A stretch of 64,000 nucleotides of DNA from Diphasiastrum complanatum. Its lineage: Eukaryota > Streptophyta > Lycopodiopsida > Lycopodiales > Lycopodiaceae. Position numbers and translations under genes: made by a program. This document shows positions 49,090 to 59,344 of the stretch, in pieces (position 1 is the first letter of the stretch; each line of letters opens with the position of its first letter). The notes beneath the pieces were generated by a model. It had not been told where the DNA came from and made no database searches. It saw only the letters and a program-made list of their open reading frames with translations. The DNA lies in the NCBI GenBank assembly GCA_029204225.1, contig CM055106.1, forward strand, positions 34,258,361-34,322,360, written 5' to 3'.

Positions 49090-50430
49090 GCATGGATGAA
49101 CCCCTTTTTGGCCTCGTTCTTCGCTTCGATACAGTAATGACCGGCTTTCCTACTATGCTGTCACATATTGATTATTTACAGCCTCATGGTCCTGGAAAAG
49201 CTCCTGTCTTTCCTTCATTTGGGACTCCCCCTCCATTTGGATTTCCATCTTCTTCTACTAGTCAGCCTGGTGGTGGACCGTTCATTCCACCTAACCCACC
49301 TCCTGGTTTCTTTCCACGTCCCCCAGTTCCTAAGCCACACTTTGCTCGAGACTTTCGTGATAGGGTACAGCTTGCTACCTATTCCGGTTCCTCTGACGGG
49401 AACTTATTAGAGAATTGGTTTGCTAAGCTTGACACATATTTTTAGATCTACCCTAAGACTGATCCTCAGAAGATCCAGTTGGCTGCTTTACACTTAGATG
49501 GACGCGCCGCCACGTGGTGGCAAGTTTATCGAGCTGATTTTGATCGGGAAGGGCCCCATATATGGCATACCTTTCGCCGTGACCTCCGTCATGCTATGAT
49601 TGATCCTCAGTGGCTCGATCGCCAACATGATACATTCCGTAGTCTCACTTAGACCAGTGACCTTGCTTTTTATGCAGGTCAGTTTATGGAGCTTTCTTAT
49701 CTTTTCACAGATCTACCCCACTGAGCTTATTTCTCGTTACATTGCTGGGCTTCGTGGTGCCTTACGTTACAATGTTTCTTCCTTCCGCCCCCCCACACTT
49801 GTTGAGGCGATGTCTCTTGCCAGTACTTTACAGCACAAGTACTTTGACACCCTTCCTTCCCGCTTCTCCCGACCCCGTCCTTCTCCTTCATCTTTTCCCG
49901 CTATGTCCACCCCTACATCTGCCCCTTCAGTTCCAGTTCCTTGCATTGTGGACCCTTGACCTACTTTTGTCCGACGTTACACATCTGCAGAGTTCGCTGA
50001 CCTTCAGGATCCTATATCACACAGTTTGAGCGAGTTGCTTGATTTACTTGAGATAGTTATTGATCTACCTGAGTTCCTGCTGATTTCTATGGGGTTCTTC
50101 ACGGGTCCACGTTTGATGGTTCCCTCGCTATTGGTGATCAGGTTGTATCTTCTTTTGATTTACTCCATGGATCTCTGCTTGAGGGTTGTGAACCGCCTCA
50201 TGATATTTCTACGGTTCCTTACATGATTCATGCGCCTTTGGCCCTTACCGTTACACATTTTTCATCCGAGGATATCTGCCAGATGGTGACTATTACTTAT
50301 CTAGGGTATTTATATGCTGGGATCTTTTTAGATGAGTATACGGGCATCCTTCAGTCTCCTTGTGTTTCTACATATAGGTTTGTTGCAGTCCATGCCGATG
50401 CTATGGATATATGGCATTCCTAGTTATTAC
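49090..50430 (+). pseudogene. gag: Ty3-gypsy gag fragment (copy 4)
   Basis: A Pro-rich start (FGTPPPFGFPSSS, FIPPNPPPGFFPRPP) is followed by the gag domain: RVQLATYSGSSDGNLLENW and a TAG at 49443-49445, then IYPKTDPQKIQLAALHLDGR, AATWWQVYRADF, another TAG after TFRSLT, and in the next frame SRYIAGLRGALRYNVSSF and PPTLVEAMSLASTLQHKY. The codon style and Pro/Ser-rich tail suit the pol copy at 23938-26850, so they may be two halves of one family. The last 400 bp hold no recognised domain. No LTR is seen. Confidence 0.78.
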
Positions 50431-53400
50431 GTATAGCTTGGTTTCCATTTGGACTTGTTGATTGGTGCTAGTTTTTCCATATTATTGATCGCCTATGGTG
50501 CGGATATCTCTATGATTATGCATGTGGCTCTCTATCTGTTCCTTGGATTGTTGCTCATTGTCAGGCTTGGCATATCCTGATGGCTTGGGTTATTGCCTTC
50601 GTTCCAGCTATTGTTTGTCTAGGTGAGGTGATCTTCAGATTCCCCATTCCAGGTTCCTCCATATCGCTTGGTCTCCGATGCGGACGGCTAAAAATTTATG
50701 TCTAGCTTCCACATTCAATATTGACTCAAATTTCGCCACCAGCAGATAACTCTAAACAACAACTCAACACAGCAAGAAGAGTAAATCCTCTCAAAAGGCT
50801 AAAAAAATTTATCATCAAAGTATCACTCTAGTTGTTTAGTTGTAATGCCAGAATTGATCAATGCATCATCTGTTTCATGTGACTGAAGTCCATTATTAGT
50901 CACGTACTATGATTCACAATTTTTCATGCATATCAAATTACCACAAATTTAGGCTCCACCTTGTTTTGTCCATTTGGAAACTAAACCCCTTATGCACTAG
51001 ACATCAGGAGGAATGTTCAACAGACGCTGAATATATTTCCACTCGACACTTGCTGAGTTCTTTGAACCAAGCACTAAGCACTAGACACTATATCAATGCC
51101 AAGTCCAGCACAGTCTTTCAGTCTGGTGGAAACAAAACTACATAATAACTAGCATAGTACCTGACAGCAAAAATCCGTGAACTAGTTGGCTTTAGCTTTT
51201 AGGTTAAGCACTTGGAATTGCATAGGAGTTTTAAGGCAAGCTTATCGCTGGACAACCTTCCAGAAAGAGGACTTACTGCATCCGATCACCAAATTCTAGC
51301 AAGGCCCTAATGATCTTGAGCCAACATTGAGCTTTCCTGGAAGCCTTGAACTTCTTCAACACTCAGTTTGTGGTTGAACTCCATAGAGTTGAAGATTGCA
51401 TGCATGCACTAGTGATGTCAATCTTTTCCAATGAGCAAAATTATATGAGTTTCAAAATCTTTGAGTATAGAGCTACTTTTAATTTGAATTTTGAACTAGC
51501 ATTGCAATTTTAAAAATTTGTTGTTGCTATTGATAAACGAGTCAATGTGTCTCAAAAGCATTGAAGACAATGTGCAATAATTTAAGGATCGCATTGGCAT
51601 TATGATGTGAAAGGTTCAAGAAAGCAATGACAAAGTAACTGCCATGAGTGGTACTCTTGAAGAAGCCAAGGCAGCACTGCAGCTATTGATAGTCACTCAA
51701 AGGAGAAGTTCAAGCAAACAAGACACAAGTTGCTGAATATCAAAGTGTCACAACCACCATCACTACCAAGGAAATTGTTGGACATCATCAAAATCTTAGC
51801 AATGCATGGATTTGATCAATGAGCCAAAATTGTCATATGCATGTGAAAGTTCATGAAGAAGTTCGATGACAAGAATGATTTCCAAGCAAACAACAAACTA
51901 GAATTTTGGCTAAATAGATTGGAGTGATAGTGGATGTTGGAACACAAGGGCACCTCATAGTCTTAATGTTATGGACATGCATTATAGTCAGTACTTCTCT
52001 ACTTTTGACAAAATTAGTGGACACGCACATTATATTACATGTGACGATACTAGAAATACTATTTTACATGGTTTTCTATATTTGGCCCTACTTTTTGAAT
52101 TTCACTATCCCTCCAAATCAATATGAAGGGAGTGACCCTCCTTCTCCTCCTCCTGATATTTCTGCTGTGTTTGGCCCAGTTAGCAGATATAGGACACATG
52201 CACAAGCATGTATAAACATAATCATCCATACATGTGTACATAGAGTAATGGATTTGTTTCCTACAGTTAGAGAGTAAACTCAATAAGGATGAAGGCTAGC
52301 ATTGAAGAGCAAAGCTAGTCACATGCAACCCCTGCTTCCTATAGAAAAGCAAGGAAAGCTTTTAGCGCTTAAGATTGCTTAAAACTTAACAAAACAACAT
52401 AATTGGTGCACAAAATGCACCCACCAAAAAGATCAAAAGAATCAACACATTTCGACTACCAAACATCTCATATAAGAATTGCATGGCCACTTATATAACC
52501 ACAAAAGGTATTGATGTTAAGTCAAGGATAGTAACCAACATGACAAAGAAAGCGTGCCATCTTCCACTTTATGGAGCGCACCCACAATGCTAAACCTTTA
52601 ACTCCATCATCCATAGCATAGACCAAATGCTACGACATCTCTGATCAATTCATTAGTTCCAAGAATAGATGTAGGTCACATGCAAAAACATATGTCTATA
52701 TCAACTTTCATACATTTTTGCAAAGGCCAATGTCCTAAGTTTCTATCAATTCTTAGGAAGTGAAGGAAAATCTCATATATGATATATCGTTTTTAAAGGC
52801 TAGTCTTGCCGCATTCTACAAGATCCATCTCAAAGCTAGTTATCGAAGTGACTAGCTACATCATTGTTCTTCCTTGTATATCCTCATTGTGCACCTGAGT
52901 GGAGTCTCTAACTACAGGCCTTGAGGAGAGGAAAGAAGACTTTCAACAACACGCCAATGCCTAAAAGACACTGACTGCATCTTCAGACAGAAATATTAAA
53001 TTCACCTGAAGTTATCTATACAAGAGCTTTGAGAGCAACAAAAAGTTGTTAAAAAGAACCATATTTATTAGTCACTAAATAGAAATATCAGTTAGTAAAT
53101 TTTTCTGCTCACCGAACAGTGTAACACAAGCATTATCACAGCATATTCTGATGAGATTTACCTACAGTGTTCAAGTACATATGGTCTTCCTGAATGAGAT
53201 TAACGACCTCCATGTCAGGTCAGCATGGCCACCGAGTCAGATATACACACGCACAGGGGCAAAAAAACCTGTATACCATTTTTTGCAAGGTAAAGATGTG
53301 GTTAGATCCTAGATGCTAGTTTGATATCAGTTTATAACGGTGATTGCATTCAGGAAACAGAAATAGATTGTCAAGTTTTTCCTTCAAGTTGGCTTTAAAC

Positions 53401-54560
53401 GATCAGCTATAATGGCCGCCTTAACAATACTTCGAGGCACGTTTGAATCGAAAAATCGCCAGCAGCTTTCAAAAAGGCAACGTTAAAACGTAACCGTAAG
53501 CAGCCGCTAATTACTTTCACAAAACCAGATTCAGTAACTGTGTTAACTAAGACTGGCTTGCAGAAAATTATAAGCGGACTGATATTAAGTGGCTCGTGCT
53601 TAAAATGCGACACCGTCAACGTCGAGGGTGGATCAGGAGCTTCTGAAGATAATAGAATAGCTACCTGGGAAACATTTCTCTAACATATCATGTATCGACC
53701 AAGGGTCCAATCATTTCTGCAGATTTAAACTCCAAGATGATTTGCGTAACATCCCCGACAAGGAGTCTAAAAGTGAAGAGGTACTTTCGAAATTGTGCCG
53801 ATCGATGCGCTAGCCAACTTTTTCAGATCAAAGATGAACGGACTGCTTTTGACAATGATGCTTTCAGTGACCAGTCATAGAAGTTTCATAGATATGTATT
53901 GACAATATAAGGAATGAAAAGGATACAAACTATAAATAGCTTTTCTTCTCCCCTCGACCTGCAAGCCTTTTGAATCCACTTATTCTACAGACAATCTTTA
54001 AAGAAACTGCTCGGCTATAAGGCCATTTGTCCAAGAAGATTCTAAAAGCAACTGTCTGACTACAATGAGAAACTACCAAAGCTGCTTCGTCTGGGGACAA
54101 TTAATAGACAGCATTACAGTTGAGCGCTCGAATGTTTTTGTCAGATTCTTCAATGACCAAATCAGAAAGCTGTCCCGTATTTTTCGATTGAATTATACAA
54201 AAGTTGTACGAGGAAAACTTTCCAAGAAACAGATGTAAGAAAGTCTGAATAACGCTCAATAATGCACAAGCAACAAAATGCTCACTCTGAGCAGTTCAAT
54301 TATGAGATTCTAAGACATCATGCTGACCTCAACGACGACTGAACATATGTAACTTCGTGTTTGCATAAAATTAATCCAGGGCCAGGACGAAAGCTGAGCA
54401 CTCTCATTACTCAGTCTGTAGGATAGATAAATATTTTCTGATAGGCCCTTATGCAGAAGCTAAATGCATATAGAAGGGGTTACCGTAACAAAGAAATGGT
54501 TATAAAATAGTTTGATTGACCATCATAATATTCAAATTCGGCCAGCTTCAACATCGAATA
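50431..54560. other. intergenic DNA, no gene recognised
   Basis: Only short frames occur. A degenerate block at 51540-51830 looks coiled-coil-like. A frame at 51924-52277 has hydrophobic stretches and SDPPSPPPD. Neither is recognised. No LTR pairs or tRNA genes are seen. Confidence 0.4.
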
Positions 54561-54569
54561 CAAGTTACA

Positions 54570-55250
54570 AAAGCAGCAATACTATTGAGGTTTAAACACA
54601 TTGTCTTTCAGATAAAACAACTTGTATTGATCTGCCGAAAACTGAAAAAGCTTCGTTGAGCCAATTGAACTGTACCGAGGTTTAACTGTGCACGTTATCT
54701 TTAAAAAAAACCGACGTATAATCATCAGTTAAACACTAAAAGGCTTCCCTTAGCCAATGAAACAGTACCTCGATTTAACTGAGGACATTATCTTTCACAT
54801 ACGCCAACTTGTTATCATCAGCAAAAAAACTAAAAGGCTTCCTTCATCCAATGAGTACCTAGATTTAACTGAGCACATTATCTTTCAGATACATCAACTT
54901 GTTATCGTCAACAAAAAACTAAAAGGCTTCCTTCAACCAATGAAACAGTACCTAGATTTAACTAAAGCATATTATCTTTCAGATACCTCAACTTGTTATT
55001 AGAAACAAATAACTAAAAGAATTCTGTCAGGAAATGGAATAGTAACAAGATTGAACTGAACTGAGCACATTATCTTCCATACACACCAGATTGTAACATC
55101 TACCAGGAACTAAAAGACTTTCTTCGGCCAATAAAACAGTACCCAGATTTAACACTGAGCAAACCAATGAGACATTACACCACCTTATAATCATCTGCAA
55201 AACTTGAAAAAGCTTCGTTAAGCGAATGAAACGGTACCTAGTTTATAGCA
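54570..55250. repeat. about 90-bp tandem repeat (minisatellite)
   Basis: About seven diverged units each contain CTAAAAGGCTTCCTTC, CCAATGAAACAGTACC, AGATTTAACTGAGCACATTA and TCTTTCAGATAC. The period is close to 90 bp. The frame 54757-55002 repeats EYLDLTEHIIFQIHQLVI because the unit is divisible by three. No protein function is implied. Confidence 0.88.
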
Positions 55251-55279
55251 CTGAACACACGAACAAGCAAGCAGGTGGC

Positions 55280-55530
55280 ATTAAGTTGCATTACAAATCT
55301 TTAGCTTCCGCTGCTGTTTACGCTGCTGTTGCATTACAAATCTATAGCATACGTTGCCGGTGCCTTGCAAATCTTTTGTTACAAATCTTTAGCTCACGCT
55401 GCTGTTGCGTTACAAATCTGTAGCTTCCGCTGCTGTTTACGCTGCTGCTGCGTTTCAAATCTGTAGCATACGTTGCCGGTGCATTACAAATCTTCAGCTC
55501 ACGCTGCTGTTGTTGCGTAACAATCCTTTA
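55280..55530. repeat. TTACAAATCT-type tandem repeat
   Basis: Two larger units of about 115-120 bp are each built from pieces TTACAAATCTxTAGC, TTCCGCTGCTGTTTACGCTG and AGCATACGTTGCCGGTGC. The unit is CTG/GCTG-rich. Confidence 0.85.
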
Positions 55531-55534
55531 GCTA

Positions 55535-55985
55535 ACGTTGCTGTCGCAACGAGAATTGAGAAAGATTGCAGCAGAGCCGGCTCACCGAGAAAATCAGAGC
55601 AGCACAAGGACAGACAGGCGTCCCCCGACAAGAGGAATGAATGCAGAATGGAACAGGTCCTCCCCAAGGATGGCGGGGGAATGGAGAGCCAGAAAAAAGA
55701 AGAAACTATTATTAAAGCCTACCTTCCTGACTCCTCCTCGTAACTCAATAAGTCCTACGTTTTCAGACGCAGGAAGACAGACGGCTACATACACCAAAAG
55801 CTGAGAAATCGATGCATCATCATTCATAATGCACTTCTCTGCCGTAGACAGGTTTCTGCAGCACCAGCGCCAGCGCCAGCGCCAGCGGCACCTCCATACA
55901 CAACTCACACAAACGTCTTCCGTCTTCCTCTTCGGCGGCAGAACAAAGAAACTCACCGGCGCGAACCAGTTGGATCCAGGCCACC
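55535..55985 (-). other. possible 5' UTR exon region
   Basis: GC-richer DNA with a (CAGCGC)n run at 55864-55885. On the minus strand a frame of 120 codons crosses it, with an Arg/Trp repeat from (GCGCTG)n. A donor-like GGAAG|GTAGGC lies near 55730 on the minus strand. It could be a leader exon of the minus-strand TPP gene, but nothing proves transcription. Confidence 0.25.
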
Positions 55986-55989
55986 TGGC

Positions 55990-56975
55990 ACATCTGCCAC
56001 GTGTACTGCCCTCAATCGATAGTCGTGAAAACGTGGCAGAATCTCAACGTTGGAGACAGCATCCGACGGCACAAGGCACAAGGCTTAGATTAAGATACGA
56101 GGCACCTTCTTCGTCGGCATACCAATGGGGATTAATGGCACTGAATATCTCAGGCCCCACCACCTGGATCCTAGGCACGTGGAGGTTTGCCACGTGGAAA
56201 CTTCATGTTTAGACACGTGTCAGTATCGGAATGCTTGATGCATAATCCAACCGTGGCCATCTTTAAGCCACCAGGTTCCGTGCTCCATCCCATCAGCGTC
56301 GTTTGCGAACCCATGGCACGAAAATCTCACCTCCAACCACTTCGATCTTTGCCACGTGGACATTCTTGTAAGACGTGGCAAGATCTGGACATCTAGGGCG
56401 AGATCCAACGGTGCCAGGCGAGCACGCATGTTTCTTCTCCTCTCGCAATCCCCGTATCTTAGATTCTTAGTGGCGCGCTGCGTTAGGCCCACCACTGTTG
56501 GAGGCTCACACACATTCAGATTGTGCCACGTCTCATCTGTCAGCCATGGAAAAGTCTCCACATGGCGGCCTACCTACCGTACATCGAGGAGTTAAGCCCT
56601 AGTTCTCCACTTTAACGGCCCCCATCGCCCGCCAATCCTTGGCCAGTAAATTCCTACTAATTGATTACTAAATAGTAATTAAATTTACTTTTTATGATAT
56701 TTTTAACGTCACACCTGTGACGATGCAAAACACGACCAGCTGTGAAGTAAGCAGTAAGCAGCGAAGCACTGCACGTCAAACCCTTAACTTAATGACGCGC
56801 TATCGTTTCACTCACCTCTGCACCGTCGGATTCTCATGGAAAAGGCACGTGGCTCAATCAGAGTGGGAGGCGAAAAGCTATGATCCAACGAAGTGCTATA
56901 ATGTAAAAACATGTACTTCAAAGTAATAAAAAAGATATTCTTTGCCCAAATGAATATGAACCGACACGTGGCACG
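55990..56975. promoter_or_regulatory. G-box/ABRE cluster
   Basis: CACGTG occurs at 55998, 56176, 56191, 56214, 56353, 56846 and 56965. Additional ACGTGGC or CCACGT half-sites lie at 56031, 56373 and 56526. Such ACGT cores bind bZIP and bHLH factors in plant promoters. The block is unique-looking and lies between the TPP gene (minus, leftward) and the EF1B-gamma exons (plus, rightward). Confidence 0.6.
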
Positions 56976-57104
56976 CAACCAGGAGTCTCGTGAGCATAGC
57001 ACCAGCCAATCCGTGAGTACCTAACTAACCCCTACCTAACGACCTTTTTGGCCCAAAAGTTTATTTTTAAGTATAATATTAATATTTAGATCAAAGTGTT
57101 CACT

Positions 57105-57232
57105 ATATATCATTCCTTTGATTTTAATGGGGGGAGGATGTCCTCCAAGGGCGTTCCGCCCAAAAAGGGAGTTCAAGGGCAGGAGCCCCAGAGCAGACTC
57201 CCTTCCCTGAGCGGAACACCCAAGGAATGATG
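57105..57232. repeat. fold-back repeat 1
   Basis: The left arm ATCATTCCTTTG ... GGGCGTTCCGC and the right arm GCGGAACACCC ... AAGGAATGATGATT are inverted copies. The middle is purine-rich. It resembles a small TIR/MITE element. Confidence 0.65.
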
Positions 57233-57274
57233 ATTCCTCGGCGTGAAATCCGTTTTTCTTTTTTTTTTGCTGTA

Positions 57275-57375
57275 CATTTTTTTACAAGCACCTTTTGGGA
57301 GAAATTGCAAGTAAAAAAAGGTAAATTTTTTTACGTGCACCTTCCAGCACCCAAAAGGTGCATGTAAAAGAAATT
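57275..57375. repeat. fold-back repeat 2
   Basis: The arms TTTTTTACAAGCACCTTTTG and CAAAAGGTGCATGTAAAAGA are inverted, about 22 bp each, separated by about 50 bp with further GTGCACCTT copies. Confidence 0.7.
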
Positions 57376-58316
57376 GTCACACAAATTTTGTCCCACAGAT
57401 TTCGTTCTATGAGGCTCCACCATTTTCTTCATTGAAATGTTAAAATTGATTTTATGGCCAACTAAGGCACGCCCAGCTATAGTTAAAACTTAAGGCCCAT
57501 ACCTATGACAAGGGATTCAATGAATAACTGAAGTCTCAAGGCAAGCAATGGGTAGTTGTCATTAGTACATATTTTTTAAATGGGCCTTCACTCATTTAGT
57601 GCCCTTGAATTGGCACCAAAGAGTGCTCTTCAATTGCCACCATGTGGCAATCCTATTCACCAAGTAGGTGGGACACGAACCTTTCATGTGGACCCAACCC
57701 CATTGCCTTGGCTAGTTGAGTTGCTAATGGATTTGAGGACCACTAGGTCAATCACAAAACATGACTAGGTACCTTAATTAAACACACCAAGAGCATTGGA
57801 GGGTCTTCTCAATGCACATGAGGTGAGACCACAATGGGCCAACAAGTTCTCGATCTAAAAGGGTCGTGGCAAGTGCAACTCATATATGTTTCCACAACAT
57901 TGATCCTGACCTGAAAGTGCATTGTTATTGCACTTGCCATGTACCTAGTATGAAACCACCGTGAGTTCATGTGACAAAGCAATATACAGTTTTGGGCATA
58001 CAATTTAGACCATTCATAGAAAGGTGCACTTGAGTCTTGGATAGTGGCACACAAAAAAGTGTCATCAAAGTATTTGAATAACCATTAAGTTCTAAGTGAA
58101 GAAGGCCTAGCAGTTTTTTGAGTAAATAGTATACAATTTTTCTATGTCATCTACTTTTGGTTTTTATGGCACACATAAACACTTGTTGAGATCTTCTATT
58201 GGTTTTTGTAGTTCGTTATTAAGTCGAATCTCTCTTATTTTCCATGTGTGCAATCCGCATTATGTTCGACACAATTTGTCATAGAGCTCAAGTAGTACTA
58301 CATACAACAACCAAAA

Positions 58317-58317
<1 letters not shown>
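57376..58317. other. intergenic DNA, no gene recognised
   Basis: No exon, element or RNA gene could be supported here. Confidence 0.45.
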
Positions 58318-58393
<76 letters not shown>

Positions 58394-58440
58394 TGTTTGT
58401 GTTTGTGAGTGTCTATGTGTGTGTCTGTATGTATGTATGT
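58318..58440 (+). repeat. (TG)n microsatellite with GTAT tail
   Basis: About 73 bp of pure TG, then TTTGTG and TATG variants to about 58440. Confidence 0.97.
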
Positions 58441-58954
58441 ATCTACACACACACATATACAAGAGGATGAGTGGGGTAGATGTTTACTACAACTAGAACA
58501 GCTCTGGCTCACACCCTTATCTTTGCATTTTTATGTATAGGAGCCTTATGCTTCCACGTTTACTCTTGGCCAATTACTTGATGTATAGTGTATTTTGTAC
58601 AAATACATCTACTACCCGTCGGTTGTGAGCATTGTGCAACAACAACAAAAATCTATTGAAGGTTTTGAATATACAATTTGACTTATCTTGTTACATCAAA
58701 ACTCTTTTTTATGTGAGTTTGTATTTTGTACAATCATTTTGTTTTTGAAACAATATTTTTGCAAGGTTGCTAGATATTTTGTTTTTGTGATAAGATTTTG
58801 CAAAGTTGCTAGATATTGTGTAAAGCCTTATTCAACTTACATAGCTCAAAACCTCAACTCCAATATGGAGTCTTTGGATTCCAAGTTGTAAGGCCATTGT
58901 ACATAGATTTATAAATGCATGTACATGTGTACATAGTACTATATCACCCATGAA
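58441..58954. other. DNA upstream of the EF1B-gamma exons
   Basis: I searched for the EF1B-gamma first exon (MALVLHxxKGNKNA type) and did not find it. A 30-bp duplication (TTGCAAGGTTGCTAGATATT / TTGCAAAGTTGCTAGATATT) lies near 58758-58816. Confidence 0.45.
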
Positions 58955-59331
58955 ATGGGAGTGTCAAACAAGACACCTGAATTCCTGAAACTGAATCCAC
59001 TAGGGAAGGTATGCCTTTAAGATGCTCGTTTTTTTATCTCGTTTGCTTCTCATAATCTTGTACTTATGCTGGTCTCCGTGTATTTGGGTTGTAGGTGCCT
59101 GTGCTTGAAATTCCCGACGGGCCTATTTTTGAGAGCAACGCAATAGCAAGATATGGTGAGCTCTATTTTACTCCATTCATTCCATTCTTTCATATCAAGG
59201 ATTAATGTGGCATAAGACATTTGACACCCGACAACTGCCACAGTTGTTTGCATTGGTTAACAGGTGTCTTTTGAAATGCAGTTTTGAAACTGAAAGAAAA
59301 TAAACTTCGTGGCTCCACATTAATCGACCAA
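58955..59331 (+). pseudogene. elongation factor 1B-gamma, exons 2-4 fragment
   Basis: Three exons of the GST-like N-terminal domain of eEF1B-gamma, the anchor subunit of the eEF1A exchange factor. Exon at 58955-59008: MGVSNKTPEFLKLNPLGK, donor AAG|GTATGC. Exon at 59095-59155: VPVLEIPDGPIFESNAIARY, acceptor TTGTAG, donor G|GTGAGC. Exon from 59282: after TGCAG, LKLKENKLRGSTLID, breaking off near 59331, where the family continues IEQWID. The splice sites are canonical and the phases agree, so it derives from a genomic copy, not an mRNA copy. The first exon is not visible and the third is cut next to a LINE, so I call it a gene fragment. It could be the 5' part of a gene with a disrupted exon. 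Confidence 0.85.
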
Positions 59332-59344
59332 CGTAACAAACATA

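Noticed and set aside
54757-55002. A possible leucine-rich repeat protein from the 30-residue repeated peptide
   Set aside because: The period comes from the 90-bp DNA tandem repeat. Neighbouring units break the frame.
58288-58512. A Thr-His-repeat frame on the minus strand
   Set aside because: It is the translation of a (TG)n array.
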